The notes: a model not told the origin generated them from the letters alone. Shown: positions 45,902-59,900, counted from the first letter of the stretch. The stretch: DNA of 64,000 nt from Sarcocystis neurona (GCA_000727475.1 KL647303.1:2279366-2343365), one strand, 5' to 3'. Program-made: numbers and translations.

Positions 45902-48900
45902 ATGCTCTTCCATGTAGTAGTAGATTTACGCTCCTGTTGCTGCGCTACTTCTTCCTACATTTCTCCTTCTACCTCTTTGCAGTCTTCGTCTTCTCCTCTC
46001 CCATCATCATCTTCCCCGCCTTCCCCATCCTTTTCTGCCGTATTCTCTAGCGCGTCTGCTTCTGCATCTTCTGCTGTCTCGTCGCCTTCGATTCAGCCGA
46101 CCTCTCTGGCCCTCCCGTGTGCTGCTGCTGCGTCTTCTCCTGCTGCTGCATCTGGGCCTCGAGCAGCAGCAGCAGGAGCAGAAAACCAACCAAGCGCAGG
46201 CTGCTGTCTCCCGCCTTCCCACGTCGAACGCTCTCCTTTTCGCATTCATACAGACCCCCCCCTCTCGCTACCTGCTGCACCTGCTGCGCTTCCCGGAGCT
46301 CCAGCTGCTGCGCGCCCACGCACTTCGGCTGTTTCGTATGCTGCTGCTGCTGCAGCGACAACTCTCCTTCCTCCTGCTGCAGCTCTACGTGGCTCTTCTT
46401 CCCTCGCCGCTGCTGCAGCAGGTCCACCACCAGCAGCAGCGCACCCGCCTCGAACCGCAGCTGACGGCATCGACGCAACAGCAGCAGCAACAGCAGCAGC
46501 AGCGGCAGCTGCGAGGACTGTCGGGGAAGTGCAAGCGTTCTGCACGGCAGCAGCGGCATCGGATGGAGGGGGAAGGAGAGGAGGCGGCAACAGGCACGTC
46601 CCGGGACGAGGTGCAGCAGCAGGAGCGGCAGGCAACGGAACAGCCGCCAGAAGACAAGCAGGTTCAGCAGCAGGAGGAACACGAGCAGATGCAACAGCAG
46701 GAGCCACTGCAACAGAAGCAGCTGCAGCTGCAGCAGGAGCTGCAACAGCAGTGACTGGAGCAGCAGCTGCTGCTGCAGTTGCTACGATACGTGGGAGTAA
46801 TACTTTGCGGAGTGAAGATGATTCTTCGGCGTCAGGAGGGCACAAACGGGTGGGGCCGTATGCAGCAGAGTGCAGCATGGGGTGTACGTACACTCCAGTG
46901 CAGTCTGCGGTCGGTTCAGGATCAGACGAAGAACGTGACCCTTTCCGTGCTCAACAGGGACAGCTGGAGAAGCGCTGCGAGCCTACAGATGCCGCTGCTG
47001 CCGCTGCTGGCGCACCACGTGTAGCTTTCCCCCCTCCGTATGCTGCTGAGAGAGCAGCAACAGCAGATTTGCAGGCAGCAACGGCCGGCCTCTGTGCTCC
47101 TGACACTGGGGTTCCCGTTCCTGGTTCGACCGCAGCAACGTTCTGTCCGCCAGCTAGAGCAGCAAGAGCAGCAGCAGCAAGCGAAGTAGCAGCAGCAGGC
47201 GAAGTAGCAGCAGCAGGTGAAGTAGCAGCAGCAGGCGAAGTAGCAGCAGCAGGCGTAGCAGCAACAGCGGGCGAAGTAGTAGCAGCAGCAGGAGCACCAG
47301 CAGCAGCACGTGGTGAGGCCAGTCACCTGCATGCCTGCAAGGGTGTGGAGCGACTTCCGTTTCCGCTGCTGCTCTGTCCCGGTGCTTCTCTACGTTTGCT
47401 TCAGGCGCCGCAGCAACCTCTTTCGTCCGCTTCTGTTGCGCCTGCTGCTAGTGTCAGTTGCTGCTGCTGCTCTTCTGCTTGTGCCGATGCATGCAGCAAC
47501 GGCACTCGCACATCGACGCTGCTGCCGCAGGCGTTTGTTGGGGCTTCCCCAGCGGCAGCAGCAGCAGTACGGCAGCAGCGCAGTCGCAAAGTGTGGGGTG
47601 CTGGTAGCCCGTCTACCGTCTGCTGCTGCAATAGGATGGCCACCTGCAAGCTCGGAGCAGCAACTGCGACTTTCCCCGCTGCAGCAGATCCCCCCGCAGG
47701 CGATCCAGCAGCAGCACATCTCCCCACATCCCCAACAGCAGCAAGATCGCGTGCTGCAGCACCAGGAGCAGTAGCAGCTGGAGAAGAGAAGTCGGGCAGT
47801 GCAACGGCAGTGGCAGCCGAGGGCAGTGCAACGGCAGTGGCAGCCGAGGGCAGTGCAACGGCAGTGGCAGCCGAGCCCGCACTGTGCTGCTTCTGCTGCA
47901 TCAGGCGCAGCAGCAGCAGCAGGAGCATCACGTGCAGTACTAGCTGCGGCAGCCAACCTAATACCGGCCGCCCCTGCTCCAGCAGCAACGGCAGCCCTCG
48001 CAACAAGGGCAGCAGCAGCCACGTGGACAGCTGCAGCGGTCTCGCTTGCAACAACTGCACCACCAGCAGTTCCACCAGCAGCAGCGTCCTTAGGAGGAGC
48101 AACAGCAGCACTAGTACGGCTAAGAACAGCAACAGCAGGCTTCCTATTTCGAACCCTAGGCCCTTCAGCAGCAGCAGCGCGCTCATCCAGCGTAGCACTG
48201 GTGGGGTTGCTGCCGTCATACCCGCCACCGGCGGGACAGAAGCTGCTGCTGCAGCTGCTGCGCCCCTCTCCACGTGCTGCTGCTGCTGCCTCTCTCTTGC
48301 TGCTGCACCTGAACAGAAGTGGGCGCTGCTGCTGGTGACCGTGCCCTTGCAGATAACTCTTCACCAGTTGCTGTTGGCAACGAAGACACAGCACTCGTCC
48401 ATCGGCGCAGTCTACTGTTTCCTGCATGCGCCTCCCGCAGGTTCTCCTCCTGCTGTAGCTTCCACTGCTGTTGCTGCACCTTCCACTGGTGCTGCTGCAG
48501 CTCCAACTGCTCTTGCTGCAGCTTCCACTGCTGCTGCTGCAGCTTCGCCTGCTGTTGCTGCACGTCCGTCTGCTCCAGACCCTTCTCCTTCAGCCCCCAC
48601 CCTGGGTGCTGCTGCTGCAGGGATCTCGGCTTTCTCGGTGGGGAGCTCTGCTGGTCTTGCTGCTTCTGCTTCGCCACGTGCACCCGCTCTTCTTCCTCGT
48701 GCTGCTGCTGAGGCTACGTCCAGCACTGGTAGGACTGCTGCTGCTCTTGCTGCTGCAGCAGCAGCTGCTTGCGACCCCACGCTTGCTGGCGGCGCTGCTG
48801 CTGTCTGTACTGATGGCGGAGCGGCGCCGGCGACTGATGCTGCTGCCGCTGCGAAAGGGACGTCCCGTTCTCCCCACGCAGGCACCGCAAGGGGGAGGCG

Positions 48901-51900
48901 GCACAAAACAGCAGCTGGGGCAGCAACAGCGGCAGTAACGTTAGCATTAGACGGAGGAATAGAAGCAGCAGCAGGAAGGACAGAAGCGGAACCAGATACA
49001 AAAGCGGTAGCAGCTGCTGAATCAGCAGCAGAAGCAGTCGAGCTTGCTAATGGCAGACGAAGCATGGGAGAAGAGGGAGGTGCAACGGAAGGAGAGGAAG
49101 TAGCAGGAGCCTACCGGACAGCAGGTGCCGCGAAAGAAGTGTCAGAAGCCGTTGCTGCAGCAGGTGCGTCAGCAGGAGCAGCAGCAGCGGGCGGTGTTGC
49201 GACAGAGGGGGTGACGGCGTCAGAGAAAGGACCGTGGAGTGGCACACCCACTGCTCTTCGTCTGCGCGCTGCCGGTGCTTCTGTTACCGCGCACAGCTGT
49301 GCTGCTGTCGATTCACCTGCTGCCGCTGCTCCTGCTCTTGCCGCTAATCGTCTTGCTGCTGCTCCTGCTACTTCCTACACTGCTGCTCTACCTGCAGCTG
49401 CGCGAGGGTTCGCCGCTCCTGCCGCTGATGCTGCATCCCCCGCTGCAGCCGTTTCCGCAGCTGCTGCTGCTCCTTCTACTGGCGCTGCTGGTCCGAATGC
49501 GTCGACGCCTGCTGCAGCCGCTGCTGCACCTGTTGCTGCTGCTGCTGTTGTTGCTGGTACTGGTGCCTCTGCTGCTGCTTCTATCGATGAGGAGGAAGAA
49601 CTTCTGGGTTTTTATAGTGTGGCGTTCGCACTCTCGTCGCAGCGAGCAGCGGAGACTTTCGGCCGACAGCTGCCTGGGCTTCTTTTTGCTCAGCTGTGCG
49701 GCTCTGCGGCGTGCTGCTCCTCCGCCTGCTGCCCTGCTGCTGCTGCTTCCTCTGATATTGTGTCCGCTGCTGCTGCATTTTATGCTGCTGGTGCTCCTGC
49801 AGCTGCTGCGTGTTCTTCGTCTGCTGCTCGAGAAGGAGAGCAGACAGGAAGCGGGGGGGGCAGTGCTGCGTCTCGGGCCGCCGCTGCGGATGCCGACCAA
49901 CCGCCAATATTCACCAAACAGCAGCGGCAGCTGCATCTGCAGCTGCAGCAGCACTCGCCCGCGGTGCAGCAGTTGCCGGACGTGACACGTCTCTTCTGCA
50001 GTTGCTGCTGCTGCTGCGCTGCAGGGGGAGCTGCTTTTCGACGGCCGAAAGCAGCAGCAGCAGCGGCGGCAGCAGCAGCAGGCCGTGCAGAGAACAACAG
50101 AGCGGCAGCAGGAGGCGCAGGAGAGAAAGCAGCAGCAGACGGCAGAGGCGTCTCAGCAGGAGCAGGGGGGTGTCTATTTTTCCGCAGCAGCGTCGGCTGG
50201 AGCGCAGCAAGATGCTACGTCCTGCCTCTCGCTTCCTTGACGCTGCGGCGACACTGCAGCAGACGCGTGACAGATGTGGAGTGCCTCTCTTCCGCAGCCG
50301 ACTCTTCTTCTTCTTCGACTCCCTGCTCTTCTTCTTCTTCGACTCCCTGCTCTTCTTCTTCTTCCTCGCTTCCCTTTTCTTCTTTCTTTTTTTCCATAAA
50401 TTCCACTTTCTCTACTGTTGGCGCCGCTCCCTTGCCTTGTGGATGCGGACGACACGAAGGCTGCCCAGTCCACCGAAGAACTCTCCGCAGAGATGCTGCT
50501 GCTGCTGACGGTGCTGCCGCGGCTGCTAACGCGCCCCCTGCTGCCGCTGCTGACGCTCCTGCTGCTACTGCTGACGCAGACGCTGCTGCTGCTGACGCTG
50601 CTGCTGCTGTTGCTGACGCTGCTGCTGCGGTTGACGCTGTTCGAAAAAGGGCCGAGGCAGCAGCGGCTCTCGCAGCGGGAAGGGGGGACGCAGCAGGATC
50701 AGCCCATCCCACAGTAGCAGCAGCAGCAGAAGAGTTTACAGCAGCCAGAGGGAGACACGCAGCAGCTGCAGAGAGAGGGCCGGCAGGTGCGGGAGATAGA
50801 CAACGCGTCGCTGACGCCGATCGGTCCTTATCTTCTCGTGCTGCAGCATCACCAGCAGCGGCGTCGTCGAAAGCCGCTGCAGCAGCTGCAGCAGCAGGAG
50901 ACCTAGAGAGGGGAGGACAAACTAGAGCAGCTTCTCCGTGTTGCCGCGCAACAGTCCTGCCCGAGGCAGAACGAGGAAGACAGGCCGTCGCACGCGCGTG
51001 TGGTGCGGGTGCTGCAGCGTCTGGGACAGCTGCTGCAGCAGGAGACGTAGTCCCCGCTCTTCTTCTCCCTGCTGCTGCGACAGCTTGTGGGGCACCGGCG
51101 CACGCTGGCCCTGCAGCTGCTTCTGCAGCGCATTCAGATGGCTTGCAGAGACAGGCCGTGGCTCTCTGGGAAATTCCTGCATGCCCCGTGTGTCTGGAGC
51201 GCGTGGATTCAACAGCAAGCGGCGTCGCGACAACAGCAGCACTCGGCTGGAAGGCGGCAGAGCCGGCTGCCGCACTGGCTGCTGCAGTGAAGATTCTCTG
51301 CAGGCCGTCAGGAGCTGCTGCTGCTTTTTTTTCTTGTTCCTTGCGTTCCATGCCTCCTCGCTCTTTGACGGCTGCTGTCGCTGCCGGCCTTGCTGCCGCA
51401 GTAGGTCTGGCTGCGCTACAGATCGAGGCAGCTGCCGCGCGTGCTGCAGCAGCCAACCGCCCACGACGCGCTGGCAGCACGACTTCGCGCAGACGAGAGC
51501 GAAGCCGCAGCCGCGCCACGGCTAGGATTCGAGACAAGGGAGCCGGAGACACTCAGCCACGCCGCTGTTGCGGCCTGTGTCAGACCTCGTGCTGCTGTGC
51601 AACGAAGCAGGTACTGCGGCGACCCCACAAACAACCGCAGCAGCAACAGCAGGAGTGGTGGCCGGAACCTTCGGCTGATCTTGCTGCTGCTCCGGATGCA
51701 TCTTCCTCTGCAGGCGCACGTCCGACGAGTCACCCATTTGCTGCTGCTGCTGCTGCTGGAGCACCAGAGGACTACCCTCCTACCACCAGCGCGTTAGCGA
51801 AGGCGTGTGCTGCAGCAGGGGCAACGCCGGTGTGGCAGCAGCAACAGCAAGAAGAAGAAGAAGCAGCTGCACTTCTCTTTGTGCGACACATGACGCTATT

Positions 51901-52907
51901 AGCGCAGACTGCTGCAGTCCACTCGTGTCGCGCCTGCCTGTGTCTCCTTATCTCCTACTGCAGCGCGTACGTCGCTGCCGCTGCTGCATCCAGGGGGGCC
52001 GCAGCAGCACAAGCAGCAGCCGCAGCAGCGAAAAGGACTCCAGCAGAAACAGCAACTTACAGCGATGTAGAATATGACGCAGATGGAACAGCTGCACCAG
52101 GGCAAGGAGGCTTGCAAAAAAACGACTCTGCTAGAAGACGCAGGCGCCGCAAAACAGCTGCTGCACTCGCGTACCAAGGGAATACAGGCAACAACAAGAG
52201 CAGCAGCAGGTCCACTACCAGCAGCAGCAATTCCACCCCCAGCGGCAGCAATAACAGCAGCAATATTAGCAGCAACAGCAGCAGCAACAGCAGCAATACG
52301 AGCAGCAATAGCAGCAATACCAGCAGCAACCGCAGCAATACCATCAGCAGTTGTAAGAGCGGCAGCACCGATAATGCGACGAGAGGTGACGGCGGCAGCG
52401 GCAGTAGCAGCAGCAGCGGTAGTAACAATAGCAGCACCGGGAGCAGCAGGAGCGCCAGTAGCAGTACCGGCGCGAGTAGCAGCAGCAGCGCGAACAGCAG
52501 CAGCAGCATCAATAGCAGCAGCAGCATCAGTAACAGCAGCAACAAGGGGGGGAGGGCTGCTGGAGCAAATGATGAAGCGCCGGTTGCGGTGGAGAATCAG
52601 CAGCGAGGCGAGCCCGCCAGGAGCATCTGCCTCTTCCAGGTGACACATGACCGACCGCTGCTGCAGCACCAGCAGCAGCAACAACAGCAGCAGCAGCACC
52701 AGCAACCACGAGAGCAGCGACAAAACCGGCAGCAGCAGCAGGACGGACAGGAGGCGCGGAAAGAGGAACAGGAGCAACAGCAGCAGGGACAGGAGGTAGA
52801 AAAGCAGCAGCAGCAAGAAGCCGTGGCTTGTCTTGCTGCTGCTCTCACTTGTGGTGCCTGCGCGGAGACGTCGGACTTGTGGCTGTGCCTCGTGTGCGGC
52901 TATCGAG
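45902..52907 (+). CDS. BRAP2: BRAP2-like exon A: RRM-like, RING start, first half of UBP finger
   Basis: About 2,335 open codons. The last three bases plus one (TAT CGA G) stop at donor GTGAGA (52908), splitting a Gly codon completed by GA at 56555. The order EELLGFYSVAFAL..., CYVLPLASL, WEIPACPVCLERVD, CGACAETSDLWLCLVCG follows BRAP2 exactly, but the elements are tens to hundreds of residues farther apart than usual. After SGVATT, where BRAP2 RINGs continue with Leu-Cys-x-His, the open frame has no Cys-x-His. Only later Cys pairs (CCGLC near 51570, SCRAC near 51930) could serve as the end of the finger. In-frame period repeats occur at 47185-47282, 47794-47874 and 50303-50365. Confidence 0.75.
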
Positions 52908-53930
52908 GTGAGACGGCAGCAGCGGCAGCGATGACAGCAGCAGCAGCAGCGATGGCACCACCAGGTGCAGCAGCAACAGAGCGTCAACGGCCACAGCAGC
53001 GGCAGCAATGCAGCACGAAGCAGCGACGCCTCGGCGGCAGTCGACGTCGCAGGATCCGCTGCAATGGGGCCACTCCTCCTCCTCCTGCAGCAGCAGCAGC
53101 AACAGCAACAGACGAGACCACGGCAGCAACGCAGCGGTAGCAGAGGCGCCAGGGACCACAGGCAGCAGCGACAGGAGCGGCGGCAGCGACAGGAGTAGCA
53201 GCAGCAAGCGTCTGTGTAGCTGGCGTCCGCAGCAACCCAGCAATAACAACAGCCTGCACTTAGCTGTAACGTATGCAGACGTGGTAGGCGTGCAGCAGCA
53301 CAGAGAGACGTGACGTCTTCCCCCAAGCGACACAGACGCTGGCCAGCAGCTTCTTCACAACTACACGTTCGTATTATTGGCTGCCTTCTCATGTTTTTTC
53401 GCGCACACACATGGCTGTATATACATGTGGACACACCACCTATGTATGCACACGTGCCTACGCGTAAGCAAGGACACATATGTATATATATATATATATA
53501 TGTCTGTATACTAAAAATACGCGACGTGTATATATATATATATATATGGTAGTCATGCGCAATATATATAAATATATATATATATATATACATATGTATG
53601 TACACGCTTGAGCGAGGGTGTACATATGTATATATATATATATTAAGCGAGGGGACACATAGATATATGTTTATAGGTATATTAAAGTACGCAACGTACA
53701 TATATATATATATATATAAATAGGTATTTTAGAAGTACTTTAAATATATGTACTTCTTTTAGATATCGGTAACACATGTGTATCCAAGCGACGATCTATC
53801 TATCTATCTATCTATATATATATATATATGCATATATTGTTACACATCGTTTGTGTATGTATATGTATGTAAGTAATGTACGTATATGTGGATACACACA
53901 TGGACAGATGAGGCACCGTATTTGCATACG

Positions 53931-53962
<32 letters not shown>

Positions 53963-56900
53963 TTTTTCCTCCTTTCTCTATCTGTGTCGCTGTCCCCCTC
54001 TACACGTAGATATGGATATGGAACACAGACAAAGCAGACGCAGTTCACGTCGCTGCTGCTGCCCTTCTCTTACGTATAAAAGAGAAGATAAAATAAAAGT
54101 GACATGGTCTTCTCTCCTCTTCTTTGTTGCGCGTCATTGGTGAACGCATCGTCCAGGGGCATGTAGCCTTCTTTCGATTCACCGTCGCCTAATGTACGTG
54201 CATACACATATATGTACACACATATATATATATATATATATATGCATATACACCTACCGTTATATATACGTATATATATATATATATGTACGTGTGTGAA
54301 GGTACTTGCAAATACGTATGCCGTTTGGGGGGGGCGGTCGGGGAGCGGTATCATTTCTTCCCTTTCGCTCGATATGAATAGGCACACATACATCTATACG
54401 TATACACACCTATACATACATGTGCGTACATGCATACATGAATACGCATGCTCGTATATGGATGCATCCAGATACACATACGCGTGCACACTTACTTACA
54501 CATCTATATATTTGTCTCCATATACGTGTACATATATATATATATATATATATATGTATCCACTAGATATAAGTAGACACAAATACATATACATATATAT
54601 ATACACACATATACATACTAATACATATATATATATATAGTGTGTGTATATATAAGCGTAAACACTTATTTACACATCTGTATATTTCTCTTTTATATAC
54701 ACGTACATATAAATATATATGTGTGTTTCTCTTCACACGAATGTACGTATTCTTCGAGTCAAGTATTCCCAAATATTGACGTTCGTGGAGTTCCTCGTAC
54801 GGCGTTGTGCCCCTGCGTGTCCACGTGCGCCTTTTTCCGGATTTCTCGCTTTCTTCTCCTTTGTTTGCTTCTCTATTCGTCCAACCGCATCATCCCCTCT
54901 TCGATTCTTTCTTGTCCTTTCCCTTTTTTCTCTTGTATTTCTATTTTTGTCGCGCGCGCCTTTCCGTCCGTCTCTGTACAGCTGCGTACGCTACAAGGAC
55001 GTCTCTTATTTGTGTATGCCCCCCGGCGTTTCTCTGCGTATAGAGACTTCAGGACACACACACACGCACACATAGAATCCGTATACGTCTCGATATATAT
55101 TCGCGTACCCATACATACATCCTGCTATATATATATATGTGTATACACATGTATATGTCTACCCACTAATATATGTGTATACACACATTTATGTACGTAC
55201 ACATGCTGATATCCACCCATACTGATGTAAAAGGTGCTGGTGTCTACCCATATTGATATCTGTATGTACAGATAGGGGTATATGCACATGTTGATATATA
55301 CACATGTTGCTGTATACACATGCTGATACATACACATATGGATATATACACACATGGTTATTATGTACACCTACGGATATATAAACCCACTGATATCTGC
55401 ACATATGGATATATACACATACGCATATATACACTTGTGGATATATACACCAATGGATACATGCATATATTGATGTGTACACATGTCGATATACACACAC
55501 ATGTGGATATATACAATCCGTACGGATATACGGATTGATACGCACGGATATATCTGCTCAATAATATATTTACACACCGGTACATATGTTTATAACTAGG
55601 TATATAAGTACACGCATATGGATGTTAATATGTGAGACCTATTAGGATATGGTACATATATATATGTGCATAGTGATGTATATAGATATTGATATATGTG
55701 CATATTGATGTGTACATATATATAGTGATACTTACAGATACGGTTACATACACGTATTGATATATAAACATGCTGACATATATACAGAATGATATGTAGA
55801 CATACTGGTACATAGTTATATATCTATGTATATATATTTACTCATAGTGATATATATGCACGTGTACGTATATGCACATGTGTACGCGTGTCTATACATA
55901 TATATATTTATATGTTTCTGTGTTTGCGCACTCGTGGTGCTGCAGCATTCGTGCTACCTGTGCCGCTGCTTGGGCGCCGCTGCTGCCGTTCTTTCCTGCT
56001 GCTTGGCCTGCTCATGTTGCTGCGGCTGCTGCGGCTGGGTGCATTTCTGCTCCTTTGCCTCTTGCTTCTCTGCTGCTTTCCTGCTGCTGTCTGTTGGCTG
56101 CCACTTCTTCGTCAACGACCAGCTGCTGCAGTTCGTTCGCTGCTGAGTGTGCGACGTTTCTCCCTCCCGCTGCTGTCGCTGCTTCTCTGCTGCTGCTGCT
56201 GTTCTGCCTGCCATTGTGCTGCTCTGCCACTGGATCGGTCAAAGTATCTTCTCTTCTTTCTTTCCTTCTTCTTCTTCTTCTTCTCCCCCGTCTTTTCTTT
56301 TCTGCTCTTCTCCGCCTGCTGCTGTCAAGTCTGTTTTCGCTGCCGACGCGTCAGCTGCTGTTCTTCGCTCTCTCGACGTTGCTGCTGCTGCGGCTGTTGT
56401 ACGTTCTCCTTTCGCTGTAGCGACGCTCCTCCGACTTCTCGTCCTCCTCCTCGCTTTCCTCTGCTTTTTCCTTTCTTTGTTTCTCTGTCTCCTCTCGCTC
56501 TCGCACCTGCAGCAGCAACAGCTGCGTCCGTCATTCCTGCTGCTTCTGTTGCAGGATGTGGACGGTACAGAAGCGGCCACGCAAAGGGCCACAGCGCAGC
56601 GACATTGCATCGCTTCTGTATCCACCTTTCCTCAGGGAGAATATGGGATTACGCCGCAGACGTATTCGTCCACCGCAGACTCGTTCCTGTTCCTCCTCGC
56701 CCCTTTCTCTCTGCTGCAGCTGTTTCTTCCTTTTTTTCTCTGTCTGGCGCGTCTTGTGCCCCTGCTGCTGCTGATACCTGTCCGCCAGGCCTGCGGCACG
56801 AGGCCGCAGCAGCAATAGCAGCACCAAACAAGAGTCGACGGACTCTGCGCTGCCGCAGTCATTCCTCGAGGCATGCCAGGTCTAGTACTACTGCTGCTGG

Positions 56901-59900
56901 TCGTGAAGCCGCTTCTGCTGCTGCTGCTGATTCTTCTGCTGCTGCCGGTCGTGCGGGGGGCTTCCTCGACGGGGGGGATGCAGCAGCAGCGGCAGCAGCA
57001 GGGGCGGGACTGAGGACCGCAGCAGCAGGAGGGTGCAGGAAAAACACTATTCCGCGCTGCGCTGCTGAGCACCGAGGCGAAGAAACGCAGGATAAGAAGA
57101 ACATGCGAAGGATCGGCAGCAAATGTGGCCACAACTGCAGCGACTCAAGTCCCCCGAGTAGCAGCAAGAGCAGCAGCAGCCCCACCAGCAGCAGTGGCAG
57201 CAGCGGCTTGAGCGACAGAGAGAACAGCGACAGCAGCAGAGACAGCAGCATCAGCAACGACGTGGAAGAAGACGCACAGACCAGTGAAAGTGAAGGAAGT
57301 ATGGTAGGTGTGGACGAAGGTGCCGCGGTAGCTGCCGATTTGCTACTGCCACTGCAGTGCAACGGAGGCAAGCAGCCACGCGCGCTGCTGCTGCAGCAGA
57401 AGAGGCGCAGCAGGCAGCAGCCGGAGAGCAGGCAGCAGGCGGAGGGGCGGTCATTTCCTGAGCGTGTCTCCTACAGAACTGGCACAGGTGGGAGAGGAGC
57501 CCGTACGTCAGAGGAAGAAGCAGCAACAGCAGCAGACGCCCGTGGTGCGCGTTTGGCGGGGAGGGGGTGTGACGTTGCTGCTGCTCTGTTGACCCGGACA
57601 GCAGCAGCAGCAGCAGTGCCGGTGCTTCAGGCTCCTATTGAGTTGCCCATACCCAATCCTGCAGCATGCGGAGGAGCTGTAGCTCTGCGCCTGGCGCTGC
57701 TGCAGCACCAGCAGCAGCGGCAACAGGAGCTGCTCTTGTCGCACGAGCAACAGCGCGAGCAGCGTCCGCAGCAGCAACCGCCGCCGCACCATCTGTGCGT
57801 GCAGCAGTCGGAGCTGCTGCAGCGGCGGCAGCGACAAGACTCTTCCCAGCACCACCAGCAGCAGCAGTTCACCAGACAACGGCCAGCCGAAGGCGAAGTG
57901 GAGGAGGAGGAGGAGCAGCAGCAGCTGCAAAGGCAGCAGCAGCAGATGCAGCAGCATCGGAGGGAGCAGGAGCAGATGGAGCAGGAGGCGCACCCGCAGA
58001 TGCCGCAGTCTTGCATGCAGCAGCAAGACAACCAGGACAACACGCAGGAATTCTCAACGGCGCAGCAACAGCAGCAGCAGCAGGACGCACTCCTGCAGCA
58101 GTCGGGAGACGGGGTCGCCGTGGAACTAAGCGCCATGACTCGTGCAAGGACATGCAGTTGCGGGAGCAACGCCGACAGCAGCAGCCGGGACGCGGGACAT
58201 TCGGATGCAGTTTCTGCCGCTGCTGCAACGAGCGATATTTGTCCGTCCCTGTCCAACTGCGCTGCTGCAGCTCTGACCACTGCTGCTGATGTTGCTCCTC
58301 GGGGTCGTGATACTCAGGGGGGACCTGGGTCGAAAATTTCGTTAGCGCATGCTGGTGCGTTGTCACACGAACAACAAGTTGCTCCGCCTACTGCGACAGA
58401 CGACAAGAACGGAGCCACCACTGGGGGTGAGCAGCAGCAGAGGCTGCGTGCCAGCCGCGCAGCACCAGCAGAAGCGGGCCGAGCAGCAGCAGAAGGGGGC
58501 CGAGCAGCAGCAGAAGCGGGCCGAGCAGCAGCAGAAGTGGGCCGACCAGCAGCAGAAGCGGGCCGAGCAGCAGCCGCAACGAGTGCAGCAGCAAGGGCAA
58601 CAACAATCACAGGTAGAGCAGCAACAGCAGAGGAAGTTTTCGGGATGAGTGACCAGGTGGAACAAGGTGTAGGACCCAGGCGCTGCTGCTGCTGTTTTTC
58701 TTCGCAGCTACATGTCGCAGCAGCAGCACGTCCAAGTGGTAAGTGCGTGTGCTGTTTCAGTCCTCCAGAAGGGCAGGCGGTGTGCAGCAGCTGCAGAAGA
58801 AAACGCAGCAGTACAAGCGGAGGAAGGAGCAGCAGCAGGAGGAAAAACAGCAGCGAGCCAGCCCGGGGGAGTGAACTACCAAGCCGCAGAGATAGCTGCG
58901 GCGGCAGCGGTGGCTATCCTACGCAAAGCGACCCCAAGTGGGAAGTCGACAAGGGAGAGGAACGGGGTCGCTGCGTCTGCTGCAAACGGTCCCATGCGAC
59001 CGCAGCAGCAGCGGGGGACGCTGAGGCAGCGGTGCCGTCAGAGGCAACGCGCGTTAAACAGGCGGCAGCAACACCGGGGCGGGCCCCAGCAGTAGCAGAA
59101 GCACCAGCGGCAGAACCCAGGGCGGGAATCGCAGGAGCAAAAGCAGCAGCAGAGGCTGAAACGACGGATGTTGGGGAGCGTCCTGCATTCGCTGATGGCG
59201 GCCCTGCTGCTGGCGTCGCTCGTGTGAATATGATGACTGCAGTTGCTGTAGAGCCAGCTGCTGCGCCGTCTGGTGGTGGGCATTCTGCTGTTGCTCCGGC
59301 GGCGTACCCGCGCCCCCTCACAGCAGAGCAAAGGCGAGACAGCTGCTTCACTTTCCCAACGGCAGCAGCTGCAGTCTGCCCAGCTGCGGGATCTTCTGCT
59401 ACAGCGCTGGCCGCTCGTAGTTGTCCTGCTGCTGATGCTTCTGCTGCGCTGCTGCCCCCTTCTAATGGGGCGCGATCTCCTGCCCCTGGAGAACTTCTGA
59501 CCCGAAGTGATCTCTTGTCGGCTGCACGTGCGGCTGCTGCTGGTGTATCGCCGGCTGCTGCTGTATCGCCGGCTGCTGCTCTGCCTGCTCCTTTTCTGGC
59601 AGCGCGTGCACCGGATTTTGCTGCTGCTCCTGCTGGTGCCGCTGTCACCCGTTTGACTGCAACCGCTGCTGCTGCTCCGCTTCCTGCTGCTGTGACGCCA
59701 CGTACCGCTGCTGCTGCTGTCACGGGGATCACTACAGCGTCTGATACAACGCGGCAGCCTGGTTCGTTTTTCTCCACTAGGGCTTCGTTGCCCATTCCAC
59801 CTGCAGATGCTGCTGCTGCATGCGCGTCTGCGGCTCTCTCTTTTGGTATTTCTCTTTCCGCTGGAGCCGCCTCTGCTTCTTTTCGCGATGCTGCTTCGCT

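Noticed and set aside
50215..51552. 445-codon minus-strand open frame
   Set aside because: Antisense to BRAP2-like exon A, Ala-rich for the same reason. The + frame here holds CPVCLERVD and the approach to the UBP finger.
51899..53701. 600-codon minus-strand open frame
   Set aside because: Runs from TA-repeat intron into the complement of CAG tracts; Leu/Cys-rich with no motif.
53420..55560. Separate small genes between the two large + strand frames
   Set aside because: The frames are TA/TACA repeat products, and the UBP finger shows this is intron.
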